Shown piece after piece: positions 1 through 5,907 of a DNA stretch of 5,907 nt (its first letter is position 1; every line of letters begins with the position of its first letter). The stretch is from positions 1 through 5,907 of the forward strand of contig JAJECR010000046.1 of NCBI GenBank assembly GCA_022821935.1, in the 5' to 3' direction. The notes beneath the pieces are model-generated. The model made no database searches and had not been told where the DNA came from. It saw nothing but the letters and a program-made list of their open reading frames with translations. The stretch is from Candidatus Latescibacterota bacterium. Lineage in GTDB: Bacteria; JAAXHH01. A program made the position numbers and the translations under genes.

Positions 1-1092
1 GGGGTGGTACTCCCAGACCTGCCCCAGACTTTCGTCACCCCCGGTAGTCGCCGTGAAGAAAATGCGGCCGTTGCCGTACCAGCATCCCTCCAGGCGGTCG
101 AAGGCAGCACCGCCCTTGTCCGCTCCCTCCTTGTAAACCAGGTGCTCGTCCAGGCCGGCCCCTACCGGGTCGGGGTCTTCGATCTCGACCCAGGTAACGG
201 GCAGGGCAGCGCCCATGGTCTGGTCATTGCGCGTGTCGTACCTTGGTCGGTCCTTGACGGCGAGCATGCGCAGGCGTCCTCCCCGTGCGAGCTCGCCGGG
301 ATGATCGGGAATGTACTGGAAGAATCCGCTTGGATTGTTGTCTTCGGTCTCGTACACGATACCGGTGGCTGGATCGACGGCTATGGCCTCGTGGACGAAA
401 CGACCCATCTGGGTCAGGGGTTCGGCGGAAACGCTCTCCTCGGCATCGGCGGGCACCTCGAAACAGTATCCGTGTTCCTTGTCGTAACCGCCCAGGTACT
501 GAAGCCAGCGCGAACTGAAGTACCGGTCCGTGCCCATGGTGGATTCTTCGCACGTGATCCAGGAGCCCCAGGGGGTGGGGCCGCCGGCGCAGTTGTGCAG
601 CGTCCCGCCCACGCTCACGAAATCGCGGACCAGTTCGCGGGTGTTCGGATCGACGATCAGCGTCGTGACCCCGCCGGGTGCCGTGGGATCGTAGGCCGCG
701 GTACGGTTGCCGATGGCTTCGACCGGCTTGCCGGTGTTGATCTCGTGGTTGCGGAGAAGCCGCACCATACCGTCTACGGGAAAGGCGGCCATGCCGTCGT
801 GGGCGGCGGGTGTGGGATGACCGTCTGACATGATCCCGCCTTTCTTTCCGAAGGCGGTATAGGAGAATCCAGGCGGCAGTTCAAGCAGGGTTTCGCCGGT
901 ATTCCGGGAAGGTACGGGGGCAAGCGGGCCGTATCCTCCTTCCCCGCGGGGCGCGATGAGGTGGTCGTACCCGGCGTCCATGGCCCGTGCTCGACGGGCG
1001 ATCAAACCCTGCAATGCCGAAGCGCCGACGGTCAGCGCTCCAACGGATATGGCGGTATTTCGAATGAAGGAACGTCGGCTCAGACGGGACAC
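1..1092 (-). CDS. PhoX/DUF839-family Tat-exported protein, C-terminus cut by the window edge
   Basis: The minus strand is open from a GTG at 1092 to base 1, giving 364 residues with no stop, so the gene continues beyond the window. Residues 1-40 form a twin-arginine signal: SRRSFI at residues 5-10, then a hydrophobic stretch (about 12-31), then basic residues and ARA near 35-37. This implies export of a folded, probably metal-bound protein to the periplasm. The body carries hallmarks of the DUF839/PhoX family: RNHEIN near 114-119, NCAGGPTPWGSWITCEES at 167-184, HEAIAVDP at 234-241, YETEDNNPSGFFQY at 247-260. Family PhoX enzymes are calcium/iron alkaline phosphatases; Cys181, Glu182 and Glu250 are plausible metal ligands by analogy, which I have not verified. 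Many DUF839 proteins have no tested activity, so phosphatase function is inferred. A second in-frame GTG at 1098 is an equally possible start; a TAA at 1110-1108 excludes anything earlier. Confidence 0.88.
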   Translation of the reverse strand, partial: MSRLSRRSFIRNTAISVGALTVGASALQGLIARRARAMDAGYDHLIAPRGEGGYGPLAPVPSRNTGETLLELPPGFSYTAFGKKGGIMSDGHPTPAAHDGMAAFPVDGMVRLLRNHEINTGKPVEAIGNRTAAYDPTAPGGVTTLIVDPNTRELVRDFVSVGGTLHNCAGGPTPWGSWITCEESTMGTDRYFSSRWLQYLGGYDKEHGYCFEVPADAEESVSAEPLTQMGRFVHEAIAVDPATGIVYETEDNNPSGFFQYIPDHPGELARGGRLRMLAVKDRPRYDTRNDQTMGAALPVTWVEIEDPDPVGAGLDEHLVYKEGADKGGAAFDRLEGCWYGNGRIFFTATTGGDESLGQVWEYHP

Positions 1093-1101
1093 GTTCACAG
1101 A

Positions 1102-1109
1102 TCTCCTTT
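1102..1109 (-). promoter_or_regulatory. Ribosome binding site of the PhoX-like gene
   Basis: On the minus strand this reads AAAGGAGA, a strong Shine-Dalgarno sequence. AGGAG ends 10 bases before the GTG at 1092 and 4 bases before the in-frame GTG at 1098. The first spacing is at the long end of the usual range and the second is short. I prefer 1092, and the choice changes the protein by only two residues ahead of the Tat motif. Confidence 0.7.
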
Positions 1110-1166
1110 AATATGGCCCCGCGACAGCAGCGAAACGAAGACGAATCACGATGGGAATCAATAGGC

Positions 1167-1195
1167 AATGTAGTCATACCGGCGCACAAAATCAA
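1167..1195 (-). promoter_or_regulatory. Candidate sigma70-type promoter for the PhoX-like gene
   Basis: On the minus strand TTGATT (1195-1190) is followed by a 17-base spacer and TACATT (1172-1167). Each box matches the sigma70 consensus at four of six positions and the spacing is ideal. Transcription would start near 1160, leaving a leader of about 65 bases before the GTG. The position between the transporter stop and this gene is sensible, but two 4/6 boxes can occur by chance. Confidence 0.35.
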
Positions 1196-1225
1196 GGCGC
1201 GTCGCGCGGTATTTTACATCATGTT

Positions 1226-2092
1226 TCATCCCAATTTGATGCATACCAGGCCGGCGACGATCATAAGCACGGCACCCACCTTCATCGGGGTGATGCGTTC
1301 TTTCAAAAAGACGAAACCCAGCACCGCGCCGAGGACCACGGCGAACTCCCGCAGCGCGACGATGTAGCCCACCTGGCCCACGGTCATGGCGAACAGGATC
1401 ATGAGGTAAGCGGCAGTGGATCCGACGCCGATCAGGGCCGCGGAACGCCAGGTCTGCGACAGTTTCAGCCAGAGGCGCCCGCGATCTCGGACGGCGACCA
1501 TCGGCGTGACCAGCGCGGCGCTCAGCATGAACATGCCGAAGATGTAGACGACGGGATGGACGATGCTCACGCCTACCTTGTCCACGATGGAGTAGCTGAC
1601 GATCGTTGCGCCCACCCCCAGCGCCGAAACGAAACCGCGTCTCGCGTCCCTCGCGCGCCCGACGATCGAGATCCCCATGGAGAGTATGCCGATACAGATC
1701 AAGGCTATTCCAGACACGCCGATCGGCGTCAGCGATTCACCGAGCAGAAGCCATCCCAGGAATCCCGTGAGACCGATCCCCGATCCGCGGGCGATGGGAT
1801 ACACCAGGGAGATCTCGCCGTGTTGGTAGGCTCTGGCCAGCAGCAGGAAGTAAAAGGTATGGATGATCCCCGTGGCTACCACGTACAACCAGCCGTCCGC
1901 CATCATTGCCAGGAATCCCGCCGTGCCTTGGGAAGCGGCCACGCCCGCCACGAAGGGCAGCAGCACGAGGCCGCTGATCCACAGGGACCACCAGAATACG
2001 GTGAGGTCCCCGGCATTTCGACGGGCTACGAAGTTCCACGTGGCGTGCAGTACGGCGGAGAGCAGGACGAAGACGAAGAGTTCGGTGGACAT
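1226..2092 (-). CDS. EamA/DMT-superfamily transporter (10 TM)
   Basis: This 288-residue protein is almost entirely hydrophobic, with about ten membrane segments (roughly 4-22, 33-53, 67-88, 96-117, 122-143, 154-174, 178-200, 216-237, 242-263, 268-287). It has the two-repeat layout of EamA drug/metabolite transporters. The repeats end in matching motifs: YPIARGSGIGLTGFLGWLLL followed by GESLT near 98-122, and ALREFAVVLGAVLGFVFLKE followed by RIT near 246-268. The N-terminal AVLHATWNFVAR is also typical, and the length fits the family. It would sit in the inner membrane and export or import a small metabolite; the substrate cannot be read from sequence. The ATG at 2092 gives the expected N-terminus, but no good Shine-Dalgarno precedes it. 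The PhoX-like gene follows in the same direction after 133 bases, and a functional link is not evident. Confidence 0.92.
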   Translation of the reverse strand: MSTELFVFVLLSAVLHATWNFVARRNAGDLTVFWWSLWISGLVLLPFVAGVAASQGTAGFLAMMADGWLYVVATGIIHTFYFLLLARAYQHGEISLVYPIARGSGIGLTGFLGWLLLGESLTPIGVSGIALICIGILSMGISIVGRARDARRGFVSALGVGATIVSYSIVDKVGVSIVHPVVYIFGMFMLSAALVTPMVAVRDRGRLWLKLSQTWRSAALIGVGSTAAYLMILFAMTVGQVGYIVALREFAVVLGAVLGFVFLKERITPMKVGAVLMIVAGLVCIKLG

Positions 2093-2199
2093 GGATGGAA
2101 ATTTAAGTGGGCTGGACCAGGGTAGAGAAATAGACTGTTGGCAGGTCGGTGGACCCGCCTCGGCGAGCGAAACGGCGCGAAGGCTGGAACAGGCCGATT

Positions 2200-2230
2200 T
2201 CTATATGGTCGTAATCCGCGGGTGTGTCAA
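2200..2230 (-). promoter_or_regulatory. Candidate sigma70-type promoter for the EamA transporter
   Basis: On the minus strand a perfect TTGACA (2230-2225) precedes the AT-rich run CATATAGA (2207-2200). Taking TATAGA as the -10 box gives a 19-base spacer; CATATA gives 17 bases but only a 3/6 match. Transcription would start near 2193 and leave a leader of about 100 bases before the ATG at 2092. The perfect -35 box in a divergent gap supports it; the imperfect -10 box limits confidence. Confidence 0.38.
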
Positions 2231-2405
2231 CGGTAGAATCCTTACATGGACAGGGTGATAACTGAATCCGCTTGGTGCGGCCGCCCGCGTAACATACTTT
2301 GATCTACTGTCATCTCGCAGCACATCTTCTCGAAACGAGGCAACGATATCGATACCGCCGGGGTTTCAGGCTAATCCCGGCGTACCGCAACGCGTTCTGC
2401 GTGCC

Positions 2406-2410
2406 AGGAA
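2406..2410 (+). promoter_or_regulatory. Ribosome binding site fixing the GTG start of the permease
   Basis: AGGAA ends six bases before the GTG at 2417, a good spacing. It supports the GTG, which gives the N-terminus MIRHYIISAFRHIAKSKG expected for this family (basic cytoplasmic helix, then the first membrane segment). Starting at the next in-frame ATG (Met45) would remove the first membrane segment. Confidence 0.7.
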
Positions 2411-2416
2411 CTCCCT

Positions 2417-4771
2417 GTGATCCGGCACTACATCATATCCGCCTTCCGGCATATCGCGAAGAGCAAAGGCGTCTTCGCCGCGAACGTCTTCGGATTCACC
2501 CTGAACTTCATCGTGGTGATCTTCGGACTGAACTACGTCCTCTTCGAAATGTCCTACGACCGGTTTCACGAAAATGGAGACCGTATTTACCGGGCGTTGG
2601 TCGAGTTATCCGCATTTAACAACGTAACGTTCGCAACGACTTCGGGTCCTCTTGGACCGACGCTTGTGGACGTCTATCCGGAAGTGGAAACCGCAATACG
2701 AATTTACTACATGCAGTCCTTGAAATTCAGTACATCTCCCGGCGAACAAGCTGAATCCAGTCACTTTAATGTCGCCTACGCGGACCCCGACGTATTTCGC
2801 ATGTTCTCCTTTGGGCCGGTCACGCCGGAGACAATCAGAAAATTCAACCGCCCGAACACTACCGTAATCAGTCGCAGCATGGCGGAACGGTTCTTCGGAG
2901 ATGTGGATCCTACGGGGAGGCAGTTGTATTTTCACGGGTTACGGACAGGAACACTGGAAGTAGTCGGCGTCATGGAGGAAGTTCCCCGTTATTCCCATCT
3001 CCGGCCCGATGCATTCGTATCCTTCGCTACGGTGCCCAATAATATGATCGGCTGGGGAGCATATCAGTTCCTGACTTACGTGATGTTGATAGACAGCCGG
3101 GAAGAAACGTTACACGACCTCATCGAGAAACTGAAAGACTTCTCTTCGCAATACCTTCCTGAAGTAAACCAGGGTTCATACGACCTCGAACCTCTTGCAG
3201 AAGTTTATTTCTCGCCGTTCGCATTCTGGGGACAGGTTAAGGGGGATATCAATTACGTATACTTCGCCTTGGTCTATCTTCTGCTCATATCGTTCATGAC
3301 GGTGGCTAACTACATGAACATCAACATCGCCTACCTTGTTCGACGAGTTAAGGAGATGGGCCTGCGCAAGTCGTTCGGGGCAAGCAGGACGCAGGTGATT
3401 TGCCAGTTCGTCTTGGAGACCCTGATAAACTGTCTGTCCGCCTTAGTTATCTCGATCGTTTGCGTATTGATGTTGAGGGTGAGTCGGATTACGCTTCTGG
3501 AACATCTTTCCCGTTCCGATATCAGTGTTGAATACATCGGCTCCCTGGGGCTTGCCTTCCTCTTTATCGGACTCGTTTCGGGGATTTGTACAGCCTCTGT
3601 TTTTTATCGAATCAGTCCGGTCGACATGTTGGCGAACAGGGTATCCACCTCCTGGACCGCCAACTCGCTGCGTAGGGTACTGCTGTTCTTCCAGCTCGCC
3701 ATATCCGTGGCGCTGCTGATGCTCACTTCGCTGTTCTACAACCAGGTGAACTACCTGACTGACAAGACTTTGGGGTATGAGAAGAAGAACAAGATTGTTG
3801 TACCGTTGACCGCGTCAGCCGATTGGCACCGTAGGGTGGCCGAACATTTCGAAAGGTATTCCGGGGTGCAAAGTGTCAGTTCTGCTACCGGTTACCCGGG
3901 AGGTTTCGATGGAACTAGGGTCTCGACGACCTTGAAGGGAACAGACTCCGAGTTCTTTCTCCAAATCCTGACTGTGGGGCCCAACTTCCCTAGAACCCTC
4001 AAGATTCCGTTAATTCATGGAAGGCCTTTCGCAGTAGAAGAGTTTCGCAACGCGGTCCTGTTGAACGAATCGGCGTTCAACGCGCTGGGACTGGATGAGG
4101 ACGACGTGGGTTCGGAGCAGGAGATCGCTTACGAAATGGTACGGGTCGTGGGTGTCGTGGGCGATTTTCACACCGAGTCGCTGCATCACAATATCGAACC
4201 GACTATGCTGAAACACCGTGGTTGGGACTTGACCCATCTGATCGTGGATATCGAGCCGTCGGAACAGGAAGCCACGCTGCAATACCTGTCGAGTGCCTAC
4301 AGTAAGTTGCTGCCCAATAATCGATTTGATTTCCTCTTTCTCGATGCAAAGCTGGATGAGACCTACAGCAGCGACCGGCAGATCCTGGATACGCTGATCC
4401 TGCTGGCCCTGGTCGCCTTCGCGCTCGCCGTCGCGGGTATCTACAACTACGGGGTGTTCTTCAACCTCAACCAGATCCGCGAAGTCGCCATCCGCAAGAT
4501 CCACGGCGCTTCCACGGTAGATATCGTCCGGATGAACGTCGCGGCCATGTCCATGTCCGTCGCCCTGTCCCTGGTCATCGCGCTACCCGTCGTCTACTGG
4601 GTGTACGGCCGCTGGATCTCCCAGTACGCGTACCGTGCGGAGGTGTCTCCGTTACTGGTTGCCCTTCCCATACTTGCCATATATGTTCTGACCTGTATCA
4701 TGGTTACCCGCGAAACGCTCAAGACCGCCGGCATGAAACCGGCCGAAGTGATCCAGAACGTTCAGCAGTGA
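2417..4771 (+). CDS. FtsX/MacB-type ABC transporter permease (MacB_PCD plus two FtsX domains)
   Basis: This 784-residue protein has the layout of large two-domain ABC permeases. It runs: TM1 (about 20-42), a periplasmic MacB_PCD-like domain (about 43-275), FtsX domain 1 with three membrane segments (280-300, 330-352, 372-396), TM5 (418-440), a second periplasmic domain (441-650), and FtsX domain 2 (655-680, 708-730, 746-766). Each FtsX domain carries the cytoplasmic coupling motif: VKEMGLRKSFGASRTQV at 311-327 and IREVAIRKIHGASTVDIV at 687-704. The repeated Pro motifs PVDML (401) and PAEVIQ (775) follow the third and last segments of the domains. SYDRFHENGDRIYR at 46-59 is typical of this family. 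Such permeases work with a MacB/LolD-like ATPase to move lipids, peptides or drugs, or to drive periplasmic machinery. No ATPase lies in the window, so the partner must be encoded elsewhere and the substrate is unknown. Codon usage is patchy (see findings). The oxidoreductase follows after 34 bases. Confidence 0.93.
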   Translation: MIRHYIISAFRHIAKSKGVFAANVFGFTLNFIVVIFGLNYVLFEMSYDRFHENGDRIYRALVELSAFNNVTFATTSGPLGPTLVDVYPEVETAIRIYYMQSLKFSTSPGEQAESSHFNVAYADPDVFRMFSFGPVTPETIRKFNRPNTTVISRSMAERFFGDVDPTGRQLYFHGLRTGTLEVVGVMEEVPRYSHLRPDAFVSFATVPNNMIGWGAYQFLTYVMLIDSREETLHDLIEKLKDFSSQYLPEVNQGSYDLEPLAEVYFSPFAFWGQVKGDINYVYFALVYLLLISFMTVANYMNINIAYLVRRVKEMGLRKSFGASRTQVICQFVLETLINCLSALVISIVCVLMLRVSRITLLEHLSRSDISVEYIGSLGLAFLFIGLVSGICTASVFYRISPVDMLANRVSTSWTANSLRRVLLFFQLAISVALLMLTSLFYNQVNYLTDKTLGYEKKNKIVVPLTASADWHRRVAEHFERYSGVQSVSSATGYPGGFDGTRVSTTLKGTDSEFFLQILTVGPNFPRTLKIPLIHGRPFAVEEFRNAVLLNESAFNALGLDEDDVGSEQEIAYEMVRVVGVVGDFHTESLHHNIEPTMLKHRGWDLTHLIVDIEPSEQEATLQYLSSAYSKLLPNNRFDFLFLDAKLDETYSSDRQILDTLILLALVAFALAVAGIYNYGVFFNLNQIREVAIRKIHGASTVDIVRMNVAAMSMSVALSLVIALPVVYWVYGRWISQYAYRAEVSPLLVALPILAIYVLTCIMVTRETLKTAGMKPAEVIQNVQQ

Positions 4772-4805
4772 TCCACGGCCCGGCCGGCCGCCGAAAGGAA
4801 CAAAT

Positions 4806-5840
4806 ATGCCCCTGAAATTCGCCTACCTGGGCCTGTGGCACAGCCACACCGTCATGCACATCCGCGACGCCGCGAGCCGGCCCGGCGAGTTTCAACTCGT
4901 CGGCGCCTACGAGCCGGATCCCGCGATCAGGGAGGCGAAGCTGGGCGAGTGGTCGGCAGATCTGCCGGACATCCGGGTTTTCGAATCAGTGGAACAGGCG
5001 CTGGACAGCGACGCGGAAGCGATCATTTGCGAAGGCCGCGTCTCGGAAAACCTCGATTACGCCGAGTGGGCGCTGGAGGCGGGCAAGCACGTCCTGCTGG
5101 AGAAGCCGGCGGGCGTGGACATGGCCCGGCTCGAAGGGCTGCACGACACGGCGCGGCGTAAGGACCTTCATCTCCAGATGGCCTACATGTGGCGGTACAA
5201 CCCGGCGATCGCGGAAATGATCCGGTTGCGCAAGGCTGGCGCACTGGGCGGTCCCTTCTATTTCCGGGGTCACATCCCGAAGCCCATGGCCTATCACGCC
5301 CGGCTGGTGGAGGAACTCGACTGGTACAAGGGTTCGCTCTACTTCGAAATGGCCGGCCACTTGGTGGATATCATGGTCACGCTGATGGGCAGTCCGAAGG
5401 CGGTGCATGCGACGCACGCCCGGTATTACGGCGAGCAAAAGCACGTGGACAACGCGGTGGTCGTCCACGTCTTTGACGACGACGGCCTGGGCACGATCGA
5501 CACCGCGTCCATGCACGTGGAGAGCGGTCTGACCAGGCGCATCGAGCTGTACGGTACCGGGGGAACGGCCATCCATACCCCTATCGGATCGAACAGTCTG
5601 GCGCTATCCCTCAAACGGCCCTTCGAGCAATATGCCGCGGGATGGCAGGAGTTGACCGTACCCACGCCTGCCGGGCCGCCTTCGCTGCTGACCGAACTCG
5701 CGGCCTGCATATCCGGGGCAAAGGAGCCGGACTACAGCCTGGACCACGATATGACGGTGCATCGCGCCTTGTTCGAAGGATGCGGCATCGCGGACGGTTC
5801 GGCGATGACCGACGCGCCCCATTCGGCAAAAAGCGGTTGA
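4806..5840 (+). CDS. Gfo/Idh/MocA-family NAD(P)-dependent oxidoreductase
   Basis: This 344-residue protein has the usual family length and no signal peptide or membrane segment, so it should be cytoplasmic. The N-terminal Rossmann domain (1-120) begins KFAYLGLWHSHT; the second strand ends LVGAYEPD (31-38), where Glu36 may hold the cofactor ribose. EKPAG at 99-103 supplies the catalytic Lys100. MAYMWRYNP (125-133) opens the C-terminal substrate domain. GSLYFEMAGHLVD (176-188) matches the family active-site D-x3-H segment, with His185 present but Glu181 in place of the usual Asp. The family oxidises or reduces sugars, inositols and similar polyols; the substrate here is unknown. AAAGGAA (4794-4800) lies five bases before the ATG. 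The 34-base gap suggests co-transcription with the permease. Codons are uniformly GC-rich. The TGA stop is shared with the -35 box of the next promoter. Confidence 0.93.
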   Translation: MPLKFAYLGLWHSHTVMHIRDAASRPGEFQLVGAYEPDPAIREAKLGEWSADLPDIRVFESVEQALDSDAEAIICEGRVSENLDYAEWALEAGKHVLLEKPAGVDMARLEGLHDTARRKDLHLQMAYMWRYNPAIAEMIRLRKAGALGGPFYFRGHIPKPMAYHARLVEELDWYKGSLYFEMAGHLVDIMVTLMGSPKAVHATHARYYGEQKHVDNAVVVHVFDDDGLGTIDTASMHVESGLTRRIELYGTGGTAIHTPIGSNSLALSLKRPFEQYAAGWQELTVPTPAGPPSLLTELAACISGAKEPDYSLDHDMTVHRALFEGCGIADGSAMTDAPHSAKSG

Positions 5841-5864
5841 CAGGAACCGTGCGATTCGTATATT
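5837..5864 (+). promoter_or_regulatory. Strong sigma70-type promoter of the tRNA-fMet gene, overlapping the upstream stop codon
   Basis: A perfect TTGACA (5837-5842) is followed by a 16-base spacer and TATATT (5859-5864), five of six matches to the -10 consensus. Transcription would start near 5871, about eight bases before the mature tRNA 5' end, a normal short leader for RNase P to remove. The stop codon TGA of the oxidoreductase (5838-5840) lies inside the -35 box. The stretch after the -10 box is AT-rich, unlike the GC-rich discriminators of stringently repressed tRNA promoters in E. coli. Confidence 0.75.
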
Positions 5865-5878
5865 TAAATTAAAGACGA

Positions 5879-5907
5879 CGCGGGGTGGAGCAGTCTGGTA
5901 GCTCGTT
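5879..5907 (+). tRNA. Initiator tRNA-fMet (CAT), 5' part only, cut by the window edge
   Basis: The first 29 bases, starting CGCGGGGTGGAGCAG, match by memory the 5' end of bacterial initiator tRNA (one difference from E. coli tRNA-fMet up to position 27). The acceptor 5' strand is CGCGGGG, then T8 and G9. The D stem pairs perfectly: GAGC (5888-5891) with GCTC (5901-5904), enclosing a loop with GG at 5897-5898. Two initiator marks are visible: C at position 1, which leaves the 1-72 pair open in initiators, and the A11:U24 pair (5889 with 5903). The window ends two bases into the anticodon stem, so the CAT anticodon and the GGG/CCC pairs of that stem cannot be confirmed. A strong promoter lies directly upstream. 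Confidence 0.85.

Larger units (their letters stand above)
2093..2416. other. Divergent intergenic region
   Basis: These 324 bases separate the leftward transporter from the rightward permease and should hold the promoters of both. A leftward promoter candidate is listed separately. Rightward, I see no pair of boxes better than chance. A small inverted repeat (CCGC-5-GCGG around 2269-2281) is too short to call an operator or terminator. Reading frames that cross the region have no family resemblance, so I see no gene here. Confidence 0.6.

Noticed and set aside
4..828. Plus-strand frame of 274 residues
   Set aside because: It lies opposite the PhoX-like gene, whose minus-strand reading has a Tat signal and strong family motifs. 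The plus-strand product has no recognisable domain and no ribosome binding site.
1195..1216. GCGC-GTC-GCGC inverted repeat as a terminator after the EamA gene
   Set aside because: The stem is only four base pairs with a three-base loop, and the T-rich stretches nearby are interrupted on both strands.
1151..2125. Plus-strand frame of 324 residues
   Set aside because: It is antisense to the EamA transporter. Its composition, rich in His, Asp, Gln and Gly, is what the complement of a hydrophobic GC-rich gene gives.
322..2275. Repeated 12-mer GAATCCGCTTGG (322-333 and 2264-2275)
   Set aside because: About one 12-base match is expected by chance in a window of this size, and one copy lies within coding sequence.
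2272..2300. Rightward promoter TTGGTG, 17 bases, TACTTT ahead of the permease
   Set aside because: The -10 box matches only three of six consensus positions and the -35 box four; it is not better than background.
4772..4805. Palindrome CGGCCGGCCG (4781-4790) as a terminator between permease and oxidoreductase
   Set aside because: There is no usable loop and no T run after it; the oxidoreductase ribosome binding site follows at once. It looks like a chance GC-rich palindrome.
4986..5576. Minus-strand frame of 196 residues inside the oxidoreductase
   Set aside because: It is a shadow of a gene with clear family motifs and has no domain or start signals of its own. The minus-strand frame at 4010-4504 opposite the permease was rejected for the same reason.

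Overview
The window reads as ordinary bacterial chromosome of moderately high GC. It holds four protein genes and the first 29 bases of an initiator tRNA. Bacterial origin is supported by Shine-Dalgarno sequences, a near-consensus sigma70-type promoter, a twin-arginine signal and the C1 and A11:U24 signature of formyl-methionine tRNA. The large two-domain FtsX/MacB permease is of the type common in Bacteroidota, Gemmatimonadota and related uncultivated Gram-negative groups. Finding it beside a Gfo/Idh/MocA oxidoreductase and a PhoX-like Tat protein would suit an environmental lineage such as Latescibacterota, but that placement is a guess.

Left part, minus strand: a DMT/EamA-family membrane transporter (2092 to 1226) is followed after 133 bases by a PhoX/DUF839-family Tat-exported protein. 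The latter starts at 1092 (or 1098) and runs off the left edge, so its C-terminal part is missing. A promoter-like sequence lies in the gap, so the two genes may be transcribed separately.

Middle: a divergent intergenic region of 324 bases (2093-2416) separates the leftward genes from the rightward ones. It has a plausible leftward promoter with a perfect TTGACA box; no rightward promoter is convincing.

Right part, plus strand: a 784-residue FtsX/MacB-type ABC permease without an ATPase beside it (2417-4771) is followed 34 bases later by a Gfo/Idh/MocA oxidoreductase (4806-5840). The two are probably co-transcribed, but no functional link is evident. The oxidoreductase stop codon lies inside the -35 box of a strong promoter that drives the tRNA-fMet gene cut by the right edge.

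I found no convincing new biological system, CRISPR array, mobile element or defence locus. The points most worth a second look are the patchwork codon usage within the permease gene, the unusual cofactor loop and Asp-to-Glu change in the oxidoreductase, and the tRNA promoter overlapping the end of a coding region.
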